From assembly GCA_001179505.1 (NCBI GenBank), contig CDMY01000759.1:186919-232624 (forward strand): a DNA stretch of 45,706 nt, in the 5' to 3' direction. Below, piece by piece: positions 12,379-20,624 of this stretch. The stretch is from Vitrella brassicaformis (taxonomy: Eukaryota > Sar > Vitrellaceae). Position 1 is the stretch's first letter. Every line of letters starts with the position of its first letter. A model generated the notes under the pieces. The model did no database searches. It saw only the letters and a list, made by a program, of their open reading frames with translations, and was not told the origin of the DNA. Position numbers and translations under genes: made by a program.

Positions 12379-12659
12379 GGTGGCTGTCTCGCTGGCAGGC
12401 AGGCAGACAATGAGTGAGTGAGTCAGCGATTCAACTCTGGTCTGACTGTCTGCTCTTTCCTCTGCCCTCTGCGCAAGCTGAAGCGATGAGTGAATGAATC
12501 AAGCAATCCGATCGATCAATCACACTTCATACGTACATTTTTGTCGATCGATCCACGTACGTACATATGCCTCACTGCCCGTTGTGCATATGTTCGTGCC
12601 CCGTCAAGAAGGCGGTGTGATTGGAGCGAACACACACACATCATCACATCGTCACACCG
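12379..12659. other. Upstream region of the LCCL gene
   Basis: This gap lies between the LCCL start and the stop of the methyltransferase on the same strand. It must hold the LCCL promoter and the methyltransferase 3' end. It contains GATCGATC-type palindromes and CACATC repeats. The AAGCTCGCAG motif is absent. Confidence 0.4.
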
Positions 12660-13973
12660 TCACATCAGATGGTCATATGTGCCAAGAGCTGCCACGTCGC
12701 CGATGACCACGATCGCCGGCGACAGCTTCATCGCTGCGGTGGACAAAGAGAGAGAAGACCCTTGACAGTGAAGGCGCACGGAAAAGACTTTTCCTTCACT
12801 CACTCACTTTGCGTCAATCCACCGATCGTTTTGATAGTGCCCACCACTCGCCTCTGCCCCTCCCGATGCGCATTGTGAATCACGGCGACGGGTGTGTCTT
12901 CCGACCTTCCATTAGTCAACAAGAACGAACATATGTTGGGCAGCGTCTTGCCTGCGCAAAGAGAAAAGCAGCCCTCGAGCAGTGCAGCCCTCGATCACTT
13001 TTGTCGGCTAGCTACCTGCCATCAGGATGACATATGTGTCAATGACGCCATTTGCAAGGGCAGTCCAGTCGAGCGACTGGACTTCGTGACCTGATGCAAC
13101 AGCCACCACCTTTGATTTCGTCTTGTGAGTGAGCGGGAGGACGGCTGCGGCGGGTGCAGAAAGAACAGATGACACGCCAGGAACTGACGTATCACATGAT
13201 AACAGACAACGAAGAAGCGCTTCGAATGATGGTGGTGTCTGGTGTTGTTTGGCGCTGGCTCACCGATCTCGAATGGTATGTTTGCATCCCGCAGCGACAC
13301 TATCTCACTCCACACACGACCGAACACCAGGGGGTCCCCTCCTTTCAGACGAACCACAGCATGGCCCTCTCTCGCTGCACGGATCAGAGGATGGCATCCA
13401 CCGTGAATAGGACCGCCGGGTGATCAGTCGGCTGTGGAAAGCTCACCCTTCTCGACCAGGAGCTGGTCGATGTCTGACTGCGGAGTGCTGTCGTCTCGCC
13501 CTCCCCTCTTGCCAACATGGACAATCTCACAGCCTGATGCATGACACAATGACACCCGCATCGTGACAGGACCGCTCTCATGACCCCCCGTGTGTACCTT
13601 CTGGGGCGAAAGAGAGTACATCTCGCTCAACAAGATCATCAGTCACCACCACAGTCGCTGTAGCTAACAGATGTGCAGCACGCAGCGTCATCAGATCTGT
13701 AAGAGGCGCACGCACCCTCGTGTCAGACGCATTGCAGACGATGCTGCTCTCGCCACGCGCACCTGCTGAAGCAGGACCCGCTCCCACCAGGTACACGCAG
13801 CCCGTCTTGCAGGCCCGTCCGGCGTCCGTCAAGTATTTCCACAGGGCCTTGTGTTTTCTTCTTCTCCTGGATCTCAGCAATTCCAGGCCAAGCGCAGCAC
13901 CCAGGCCTGCAGCGACTCCCATGGTCACCAGAAGCGCCTTCTGCCATGATAGATCAGATCCCGTCATGAGCAT
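12660..13973 (-). CDS. Uroporphyrinogen-III C-methyltransferase (SUMT) with N-terminal membrane segment
   Basis: Seven phase-consistent exons give about 297 aa (13763-13973, 13598-13696, 13447-13533, 13264-13374, 13016-13183, 12808-12951, 12660-12733). The product should use S-adenosylmethionine to methylate uroporphyrinogen III at C-2 and C-7, making precorrin-2 for siroheme (cofactor of sulfite and nitrite reductases). Motifs in order: VYLVGAGPASADLMTLRAAHLL, VVVTDDLV, VHVGKRGG, VVRLKGGDPLVFGR, VPGVSSVLSAPAAA, TPVAVIHNAHREGQRRVVGT and SPAIVVIGDVAAL. These cover the full family fold. Before it lies a hydrophobic stretch (ALLVTMGVAAGLGAALGLELL) and then a basic run, so it is either membrane-anchored or plastid-targeted. 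It shares a 215-bp divergent promoter with a plastid protease. I see no fused dehydrogenase/chelatase domain. Confidence 0.9.
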
Positions 13974-14188
13974 TCAATCTGAAAACAATAAAAAAGCCCA
14001 GGGAGTGTACGTGTGAGTCGGGATAAACCTGAACCCTTCTGCAAACTAAAAGAAGCCGCGAAGCACTTCAAGCTCGCAGCGTTGCCGGATAAGCGCGCAG
14101 GCGGATCGGCTGATCTCTCCTCCGCCGTCGCTCAGCAGCTCATTCGTCCATTCGCGTGGTGGTCCAACATAACCTGTGGTTCAGCAGC
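13974..14188. promoter_or_regulatory. Divergent promoter region, SUMT / site-2 protease
   Basis: Only 215 bp separate the two start codons. The region contains AAGCTCGCAG at 14070-14079, oriented toward the protease, and an A-rich patch (ACAATAAAAAAGCCC near 13985) nearer SUMT. Confidence 0.55.
14070..14079 (+). promoter_or_regulatory. AAGCTCGCAG motif upstream of the site-2 protease
   Basis: This exact 10-mer lies 110 bp before the ATG at 14189 and reads in the direction of that gene. The same oriented 10-mer or its core recurs before five other genes in the window. Confidence 0.6.
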
Positions 14189-16107
14189 ATGCTTACTCGA
14201 AGAAAGAGGAGAGTGAGGATGCCATCACGAGCAGTGATCTGTGCAGTCATCCTTGCGCTGTCCACCAGCGGCAGCAGTGCTGTCAACAGGCCGGCCTTTC
14301 AGCCACCTCTTCCCTCTGAATCAAAACCACAGCTTGCCACGCTCAAGACGGCCGCCGCGCGGATCAAGCAAACAGATGCTGCCACGCCAGAGCAGCCGCG
14401 GCCATCTCAACGGCAAGGCCTTCAGCTGCGAGACGAAGATGGCAATCTCATCGACCCTGTCACCTCTGCCGGCTCATCGCCACTGCCCTCGAAGAAGGCC
14501 AGTGACATCCTCCCACCCCGTCTGTACAGCCCCCTCTTCACGTCCTTGTTCCTTGCTGCCGCCGTACTGCCGTCCAACACCGCTTTCGACCCGTCTGGCT
14601 TTATCGGTCCCTCGGTGATAGCGGCTCTGGTCTTCTTCCACGAGCTCGGCCACTTTATCGCAGCGCAGCTGTGTGGAGTAGCCGTCAAGGAGTTCGCTGT
14701 TGGCATCGGCCCCCCACTCGTCTCATGGTCACCGCCACCCAGCCCACCAGAGGAGCCGCAGACGCCAGGAGTGACCGTCAGACCCCTGCGCACACTGCGC
14801 CGGAGTGACCCATCGTCAAAACCCAGTCGGCAGCCGGCTCCCTTACAGAGCGACAGCGATGAGGGGTGGCGGTGGGGCGAGGGGACGAAGTGGTCGCTGC
14901 GGATGCTGCCGTTCGGTGGCTACAACATGCTGAGCACGGCGTGGGAGCAGAAGGAGGACGGCAAGTTTGTCCTCCTGCAGAAGCCAGAGCTGTTCGAGAA
15001 CAAGTCGGCTCCCGAGAAGGCGCTGGTGCTGCTGGGGGGCATCCTTGCCAACTTGGCTCTCGCGTGGGCGTGCATCACGGCCGGTGTGGCCTGGAGTGGC
15101 GTGCCATCTGTGACGCCGGAACCGGGGATCCAGGTGAGTGTCAGAAACACACACGTATACCGACACGTTGTTTGTGCCTGTACTTCTCTCGTTTGTCTGC
15201 GAGTGTGTCCCATCAGATTTTGAATGTCCGTTGTGCTGGTGAGGTTTCCCAGTCAGCCAGGAGCAGCAGCGTCGACGTGCAGCTGACCGACAAAGGCGAG
15301 CGGTGCCCTGCTGCCGAGGCGGGTCTGAGGCCAGGCGACGTCATACTCCAAGTGGGCGACCTGAAGATCCCCCCCGCCAAGCCGATCCCCCAGGACAGCA
15401 GGAACATCATCACCAAGGAGGTCATTCCGAGGATCGAAAAGTCAGCCGACGAGCCCCTGAGGCTGCTCATCTCGCGAGAGACCAAGGCGCCACCATCAGC
15501 CACAGCAGCAGCAGCAGCGACAGACGAGCGTCCATCGTATCCCGTGTTGCGGTCGTCTCTGTCGTCGAGTGACATCTTTGAGGTGTACGTGCAGCCGCAG
15601 ACCAGGAGCAAGGTGGTGGGCGGCACCACGGTGCAGTACGGCTCCGTCGGCATCGACATGGTCCCCAACATCGTCTTCAGCTACAGGCGGCCCGAGTCGC
15701 TCTTGGAGGTCATATCCATCGGCACCAAGGAGTTCTGGATCGCCACCAGCACCGCAGCACAGGGCTACTTCCAGTTCTTCACACGTATGCTCACATTCAC
15801 CCCCGACCCGTCAGTGCAGGGGCGGCTGGTGGGGCCGGTCGGCATCTCTAAGCAGGTCTCGGCCGTGAGCAAGACCGACTCGGCGCGGCTGCTGCCCTTC
15901 ATTGCCGAGCTGTCGATATCTCTGGCGATTCTCAACCTCATCCCGCTGCCGATTTTGGACGGCGGGCAGCTGGTGGAGCTGATCGTTGAGACGATCCGCG
16001 GCAAGGCCTTCGACCCACGCACTAAGGGGCGGGTGAGGGGCATTTTTATCGTCGGATTCGTCGTGCTGGCCCTGCAGACACTCGTGTCAGACATACTGGC
16101 GCCATAG
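14189..16107 (+). CDS. Plastid-targeted site-2 metalloprotease (RseP/ARASP type, PDZ-containing)
   Basis: Two exons (14189-15133, 15217-16107) give about 611 aa; a second in-frame ATG at 14219 is an equally good start. The N-terminus looks like a signal peptide (AVICAVILALSTSGSSA) followed by a Ser/Pro/Lys-rich transit region beginning near RPAF, as expected for a complex plastid. The zinc-binding motif is in FFHELGHFIAAQLCGVAVKE (near 14635), followed by FAVGIGPPL. A PDZ-like segment has AAEAGLRPGDVILQVGDL (near 15310). The second active-site motif is ILNLIPLPILDGGQ (near 15930-15965), then a last hydrophobic helix. The family cleaves membrane-spanning substrates within the bilayer; plant plastid relatives are needed for thylakoid biogenesis. 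A Pro/Ser-rich insert (SPPPSPPEEP) follows the first active-site region. The short intron begins near CA repeats and ends TG-rich. Confidence 0.9.
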
Positions 16108-16800
16108 AGGGTTGGTGGAGGGTGGGGAGGTGGGGGCTAGCTAGATGTATGTGTGTAAGAGAGATGCAGAGAGCTGTCTTTTTCGGTGCAGCTGGGGAGC
16201 AGGCAATTTTCGCACAGCCTCCTCATTGCATGATGATGGCATCGATCGATGCGTTCAGGTAGGCAGACAGACACAGACAGACCCCCTCACTGTGCGGTTC
16301 GGTTGTCGGTCGGGGGGAGGGGAAATGAGCATTTTTGTCACTGACTCGCAGATTCATGGCTGATGTAGAGTTTGTGCCGTGGGTGGGTGGGTGAGTGTGG
16401 CAGGCGCTGCCGAGGGAGGGGGCCGGTAGGGAGCTGTTTTGAGGAGGGGTGGGTCGCGTGGTGTGCAGATCTATCTTCGTGGGTGCATGATGGATGTGTC
16501 AGCTGCGGTAGCACAAAGACACTGTGTGGACGTGTGAGTGTGTGACTGCAATGGACGTGTTGATCGAGTGAATGGCCTGCATGCATGCCTGTCCCGTTTC
16601 TGCGATGCCCGCATCTCTGCTTTAAAGCTCGCAGAGAATGGCGGGGGAGAAGTGAATCGCTCATGTTTTAGAGGTCTGTCTGTGCAGGTACGGTGCAACT
16701 GCAACGGATTTCCCCAATGCATCGACCCCTTTGCTCTTGGCTTGGGTGTCACTCTTTCAGGTTCGTTAGCTGCCTGCCTTGGTCAGTGCGCGGCGTCACC
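16108..16800. other. Upstream region of the ubiquitin-like gene
   Basis: About 690 bp without a recognised gene. It holds the protease 3' end, GGGTGGGTGGGTG-type repeats near 16380 and the AAGCTCGCAG motif at 16625-16634. A possible acceptor (CTGTGCAG near 16688) would allow a 5' UTR intron. Confidence 0.45.
16625..16634 (+). promoter_or_regulatory. AAGCTCGCAG motif upstream of the ubiquitin-like gene
   Basis: This exact 10-mer lies 167 bp before the ATG at 16801, in the sense orientation. Confidence 0.55.
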
Positions 16801-17799
16801 ATGGATATCCTGAGGTGCCATTCCGCCATCGGGCGCCTACATAGCGTGTGGCAGACGATGGACGAGGCGCGCGATAAGGTCGACCGCATGTTGGGTGTCC
16901 CGCCTGCGATGCAGCCGAGGGCTCCCGGCCGCGACGCGACGCTGCAGGCCCTCGCCAGGAAGCCCATCGAGCAGCAGCATGAGGTGTTGGAGGAGCTGAA
17001 GCGTCAGGCGGACACGGGGACGCGTGGTGTGCAGGACATCCAGGCTGGCGTCATACAAGAGGCCACGAGCCGGGGCCCGGCTATTCACATCGAGGCAGTG
17101 CCGCTCAAAGGTGCGTCGAAATACGGGTCCGATCGGTCATGTGGTCTGTTTCTTCCATGTCGACAGATAGCTTCAAGCGCTTCCCCCTAATCATGCACCC
17201 GTATGACACCGTCGCCAGCGTGTGGGCCAAGATCCAGGCTGCTGAGGGCCGTCCCATCCCCAGTGGCTGGCGGCTCCTGTCACCTGACGGCGAGTGCATG
17301 GGCGACTGGCAGACTCTGGCAGACCACAATGTCGAAGACGGTGACGTACTGTTTGTGGCGCCGGTGCAGCAGGGCGGTATGTTCCACTACACATCCGGCC
17401 GCTATGGCTTCTCGGTGTCCGCCGGCATCCCGGGCGGTGAGCCTGTCGAGAAGGCCAACAAGCGCATCGAGAGGGCCGAGGACTTGCTCATCCGCATGGG
17501 CGTGACGCCCACTCAGGAGACGGTCGAGTACGCACTCGAGAACTATGATAGGCTGACCATCGCCGAGAAGCTGCCATATTCGGGTAAGCAATCAAAGGGC
17601 ACTCGAGCGAAGGGCTCCGCTCTTGTCACGTGTGTGTATGCGTGTGTGTGTGTTTGTATGCGTATGTGCAGGTGAGTTGGTGGGCACGTGGGCGTCGCAC
17701 GGTGGTGTTCTGGAGGTGGCCAGCTCCCTGGCGGACTCAATCGAGCACATGGCCACCGCCAGTGACACACTGGTGCGGCTCTTGCCCCACGCCTCATGA
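16801..17799 (+). CDS. Ubiquitin-like domain protein with internal Gly-Gly
   Basis: Exons 16801-17110, 17167-17583 and 17672-17799 give about 284 aa in one frame. The first 105 residues are charged and probably helical (EQQHEVLEELKRQADTGTRG). A ubiquitin-like fold follows: DTVASVWAKIQAAEGRPIP aligns with the DTIENVKAKIQDKEGIP region of ubiquitin, and HNVEDGDVLFVAPVQQGG aligns without gaps to the last 18 residues of ubiquitin, including the terminal GG. The chain then continues with MFHYTSGRYGF and about 110 more residues, so the GG is internal. Whether it is cut there is unknown. The C-terminal part contains KANKRIERAEDLLIRMG and no domain I recognise. It could be a scaffold with a non-processed ubiquitin-like domain or a modifier precursor. 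Confidence 0.75.
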
Positions 17800-18234
17800 G
17801 CGGAGAAGGTGAGATAATCAGCTGCGAAGGAAGGCTCGATGCCCGCACACTAACCGTTCCCTCGTGTGTGTGTGGGTGTGTGGGTGTGTGTGTGTCGTGC
17901 AGGTAGCAGCATAGACAAAGCAGCATAGATGGCTGGCTGGCCGCCCGGATGGCAAGAAGGGGCGCCTAATGGCTGGATGTTGATATCTATCAGCCCTTCT
18001 CTGCCTGCCTTACTTATCTGGCCATGGCCTCTCATCTTTCCTTGTGGTCAGACCTTGCTGGGGTCGGGTCGGGTCGGGTCGGCACAGGTATCTGTCTATG
18101 CATGTATGTATGTATGTGTATATTCTTCTGTTGCTGACTCGGTGGTGTGTGTGGTGTTTTGCATTGCATTATGGATGGGACGACTCATTGTCAATACGTG
18201 TCGACTTCATAGGACTGTTTCTCTCTACTGACAG
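17800..18234. other. Intergenic region before the LCCL gene copy
   Basis: This contains the 3' end of the ubiquitin-like gene, TGGG repeats near 17870, four GGGTC units at 18061-18080 and ATGT repeats. An open frame from 18044 runs into the copied exon, but nothing suggests a real start there. Confidence 0.45.
18061..18080. repeat. (GGGTC)4 tandem repeat
   Basis: Four perfect GGGTC units lie just upstream of the inverted gene copy. Confidence 0.85.
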
Positions 18235-18261
18235 CGGAGAAGCCCATCAAGCTCGTCGGCG
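18235..18261 (+). repeat. 27-bp templated insertion from the PA14 exon
   Basis: This piece begins CGGAGAAGCCCATC and exactly matches the minus strand at 10890-10916 (encoding EKPIKLVG in the parent). Flanking bases on both sides do not match the parent exon. Confidence 0.8.
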
Positions 18262-18811
18262 TCTGTCTGTCTGTCTGTCTGTGTTTGTTGTGTATGCAGA
18301 GCCTTTGGCGGCATTGACTCGTTATCGTCAGCAGCACCGCAAGACCATCGACGGTCGTTTGTGCGCTGCGGCGTTTGCGCAGGACGGCCTGACCTACACG
18401 GACTGCACCGACGCCACCAACCCGGACGGGGCCACCGGACGAGAGTGGTACGCACATCATGACCACACATCCATGTCTCGGTCTGTCTGTCTGTCTTTGC
18501 TTAGCTGACTGCAGCGGTGCGTGTGGCGTGACGTCTCCGAGTGGCCACTGCGACTTCTACGTGACGATTGTCGGCCCGCAGCCAAAGGGCTTCAGCAAGG
18601 GCGTCTCGCGTCGCGAGGTGTCGTCGCTTCGCCACGGCCCGTCGGGCTATGCACTGGCCTTTCAATCGCTCACGCCGCCGCCCTCCTTCCAGCCCGCCGC
18701 AGGCATGCAGGTAGATGTCAGAGTGGCCAACGGCACCTGGGCGGCCGCAGAGATCGCCGCCGTGTCGACGCTGCCCAACCAGCAAAAGGAAATCCTCGTC
18801 AAACTCACTCA

Positions 18812-19111
18812 NNNNNNNNNNNNNNNNNNNNNNNNNNNNNNNNNNNNNNNNNNNNNNNNNNNNNNNNNNNNNNNNNNNNNNNNNNNNNNNNNNNNNNNNN
18901 NNNNNNNNNNNNNNNNNNNNNNNNNNNNNNNNNNNNNNNNNNNNNNNNNNNNNNNNNNNNNNNNNNNNNNNNNNNNNNNNNNNNNNNNNNNNNNNNNNNN
19001 NNNNNNNNNNNNNNNNNNNNNNNNNNNNNNNNNNNNNNNNNNNNNNNNNNNNNNNNNNNNNNNNNNNNNNNNNNNNNNNNNNNNNNNNNNNNNNNNNNNN
19101 NNNNNNNNNNN
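18812..19111. other. Assembly gap (300 N)
   Basis: Exactly 300 N, interrupting the copied gene at an exon-intron boundary. In the intact parent the corresponding stretch (8560-8644) is 85 bp, all but a few bases intronic, so the N count is probably a placeholder. Confidence 0.95.
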
Positions 19112-20029
19112 GCGGTGCTCAAGTACGAGTGGCCGAGTGCCGCCCCCTCGTGTGTGCTGCCGTGCGGCAGTCGGGTGCCGGGGCGCGCGTGTATCAAGAC
19201 GGCACAGCAAAAGGGCGCCATCAGCTTCGCCTTCTCGTTCCAGCCCAGCGGCGTCCCCACTCCCGCCGGCTTCATCGCCGACAACGGCCAGGAGCGGTCC
19301 ACCAAAGCTGAAGTCGGCACGCCAGTCTTCGGCTGGACAAGAGACGCCCACAGAAACATCGTGCACTGCCCCCACAAGTCGGCAGCGGCGACCGACCCCC
19401 TCAACAGTTATGGAATTTCCTTCCCGCCGGCCCCCGAGACGCAGGAGTGCCGCGAGCAGCGAGTCGACTGCACGCCCAACAGCTGGACCGTGGCCGGGCT
19501 GCCGACCGGACGATACCTCGTGCAGGCCCAGATCGGCAGCCCGTGCGCCACTGTGGCACCGCAACACACACACAAGGAGGGCGGCACCACCAAACAGTCA
19601 TTCGACCTCCAGGTGAGTCATTCATTCATTGAGTCAGTGAGGACGGCACCATGGGCAGCCTGTCGATCGATGTGTGGATGGGTGCGTGTGTGTTTGTGTG
19701 CAGGTGAACGGCGTGTCGTTTGTCAAGCACAAGAAGCTCGCCGCAGGACAAATCTACTGGGTCAGCCCACCCACCCACAACACAACACAACACAACACAA
19801 CACATGGATGGATGGATGGATGGACGACACACATGTGCGGCTGTTGTGAGTGATGTGTGTGCAGGCGAGTGGTGAGGTGACAGTGGACGACAAGAGCATA
19901 TCGGTGACGGCAGAGTGCATGGCGAGCGGCGCGTCGCGCGAGAGTGTGTGTGGCCACAGCCACACCACACTCATGGCGCTCACCATCCAGCGAGCCGCAC
20001 AGCCCACACCAGACAACGATGACCCATGA

Positions 20030-20624
20030 GACACAGACAGCCAGAGAACTAACTGAGTGGATGACTAACTGAGTGGATGGACTAACATCGTGATGCATAT
20101 GTATGTATTTGATCCATGAGTTGATCGACGGTGAATGGATGGATCGAAGGATGAGTTGGCTTGAGTGAGCATTAATTGCACACTTCGATCATGCATTCGA
20201 TCATGCATGGTGCATGGTCCCTTTCACGCATCCACACGTACGTACATCCACCCAATTTGATATATATGCACACACCATCCACACGCGTACGGTACACGAA
20301 GGCAGTGGCGTCCAACTTCCCCGTTGACCCCACTGCCCGTCGACCTGGGCAGTGAATTGCACAAGCACGATCGAAGGGACGCTACTCACACAAACATACT
20401 TGTGTGCCCTGACTTTCCATCCATCCATCCATCCGTCCATCCAGCTGCAGCTAGGCAGGCAGATGTCTTTTGTGTCTTTCCTCTCTTTCAATCGGTACAT
20501 CGGCCTCTGTCTGTCCCCCCATGACCACAGCCACCAAGAACGATCGAAGGCACACTCTTGCACGAGCTGGCAGTCGGCCGTCAATGGCTGCTGGAGCATA
20601 GGGGAACGAAGGCCGAGGTGCTCA
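20030..20624. other. Convergent intergenic region
   Basis: Downstream of the gene copy and of the phosphatase gene. It has CATGCATGGTGCATGG-type repeats near 20200 and CCAT repeats near 20420. No gene seen. Confidence 0.45.

Larger units (their letters stand above)
18235..20029 (+). pseudogene. Inverted, rearranged partial copy of the LCCL gene (half Fn2 exon joined to LCCL and C-terminal exons)
   Basis: A 27-bp piece (18235-18261) is identical to the PA14 exon of the parent at 10890-10916. It is followed by a TCTG repeat and then parent exon 2 (18300-18447; PLAALTRYRQQHRKTIDG). An intron then leads directly to the second half of the LCCL domain (from 18515; GACGVTSPSGHCDFYV). About 3 kb of parent sequence is missing. 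After a 300-N gap the remaining exons follow to TGA at 20029 (up to 19612, then 19704-19760 and 19865-20029). The protein is roughly 97% identical to the parent by eye. Both exon indels I see are 3 nt, and the new exon junction keeps phase. There is no signal-peptide exon and no convincing start, so I call it a pseudogene or a truncated new gene; an assembly chimera is possible. Confidence 0.75.

Noticed and set aside
18044-18447. Frame from 18044 giving the gene copy a hydrophobic N-terminus
   Set aside because: The start would be non-ATG and the upstream part comes from repeats and the templated insert; chance continuation is more likely.
18521-19849. Long frames running through the N gap
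   Set aside because: They translate N as X and ignore introns; not evidence of a continuous coding region.
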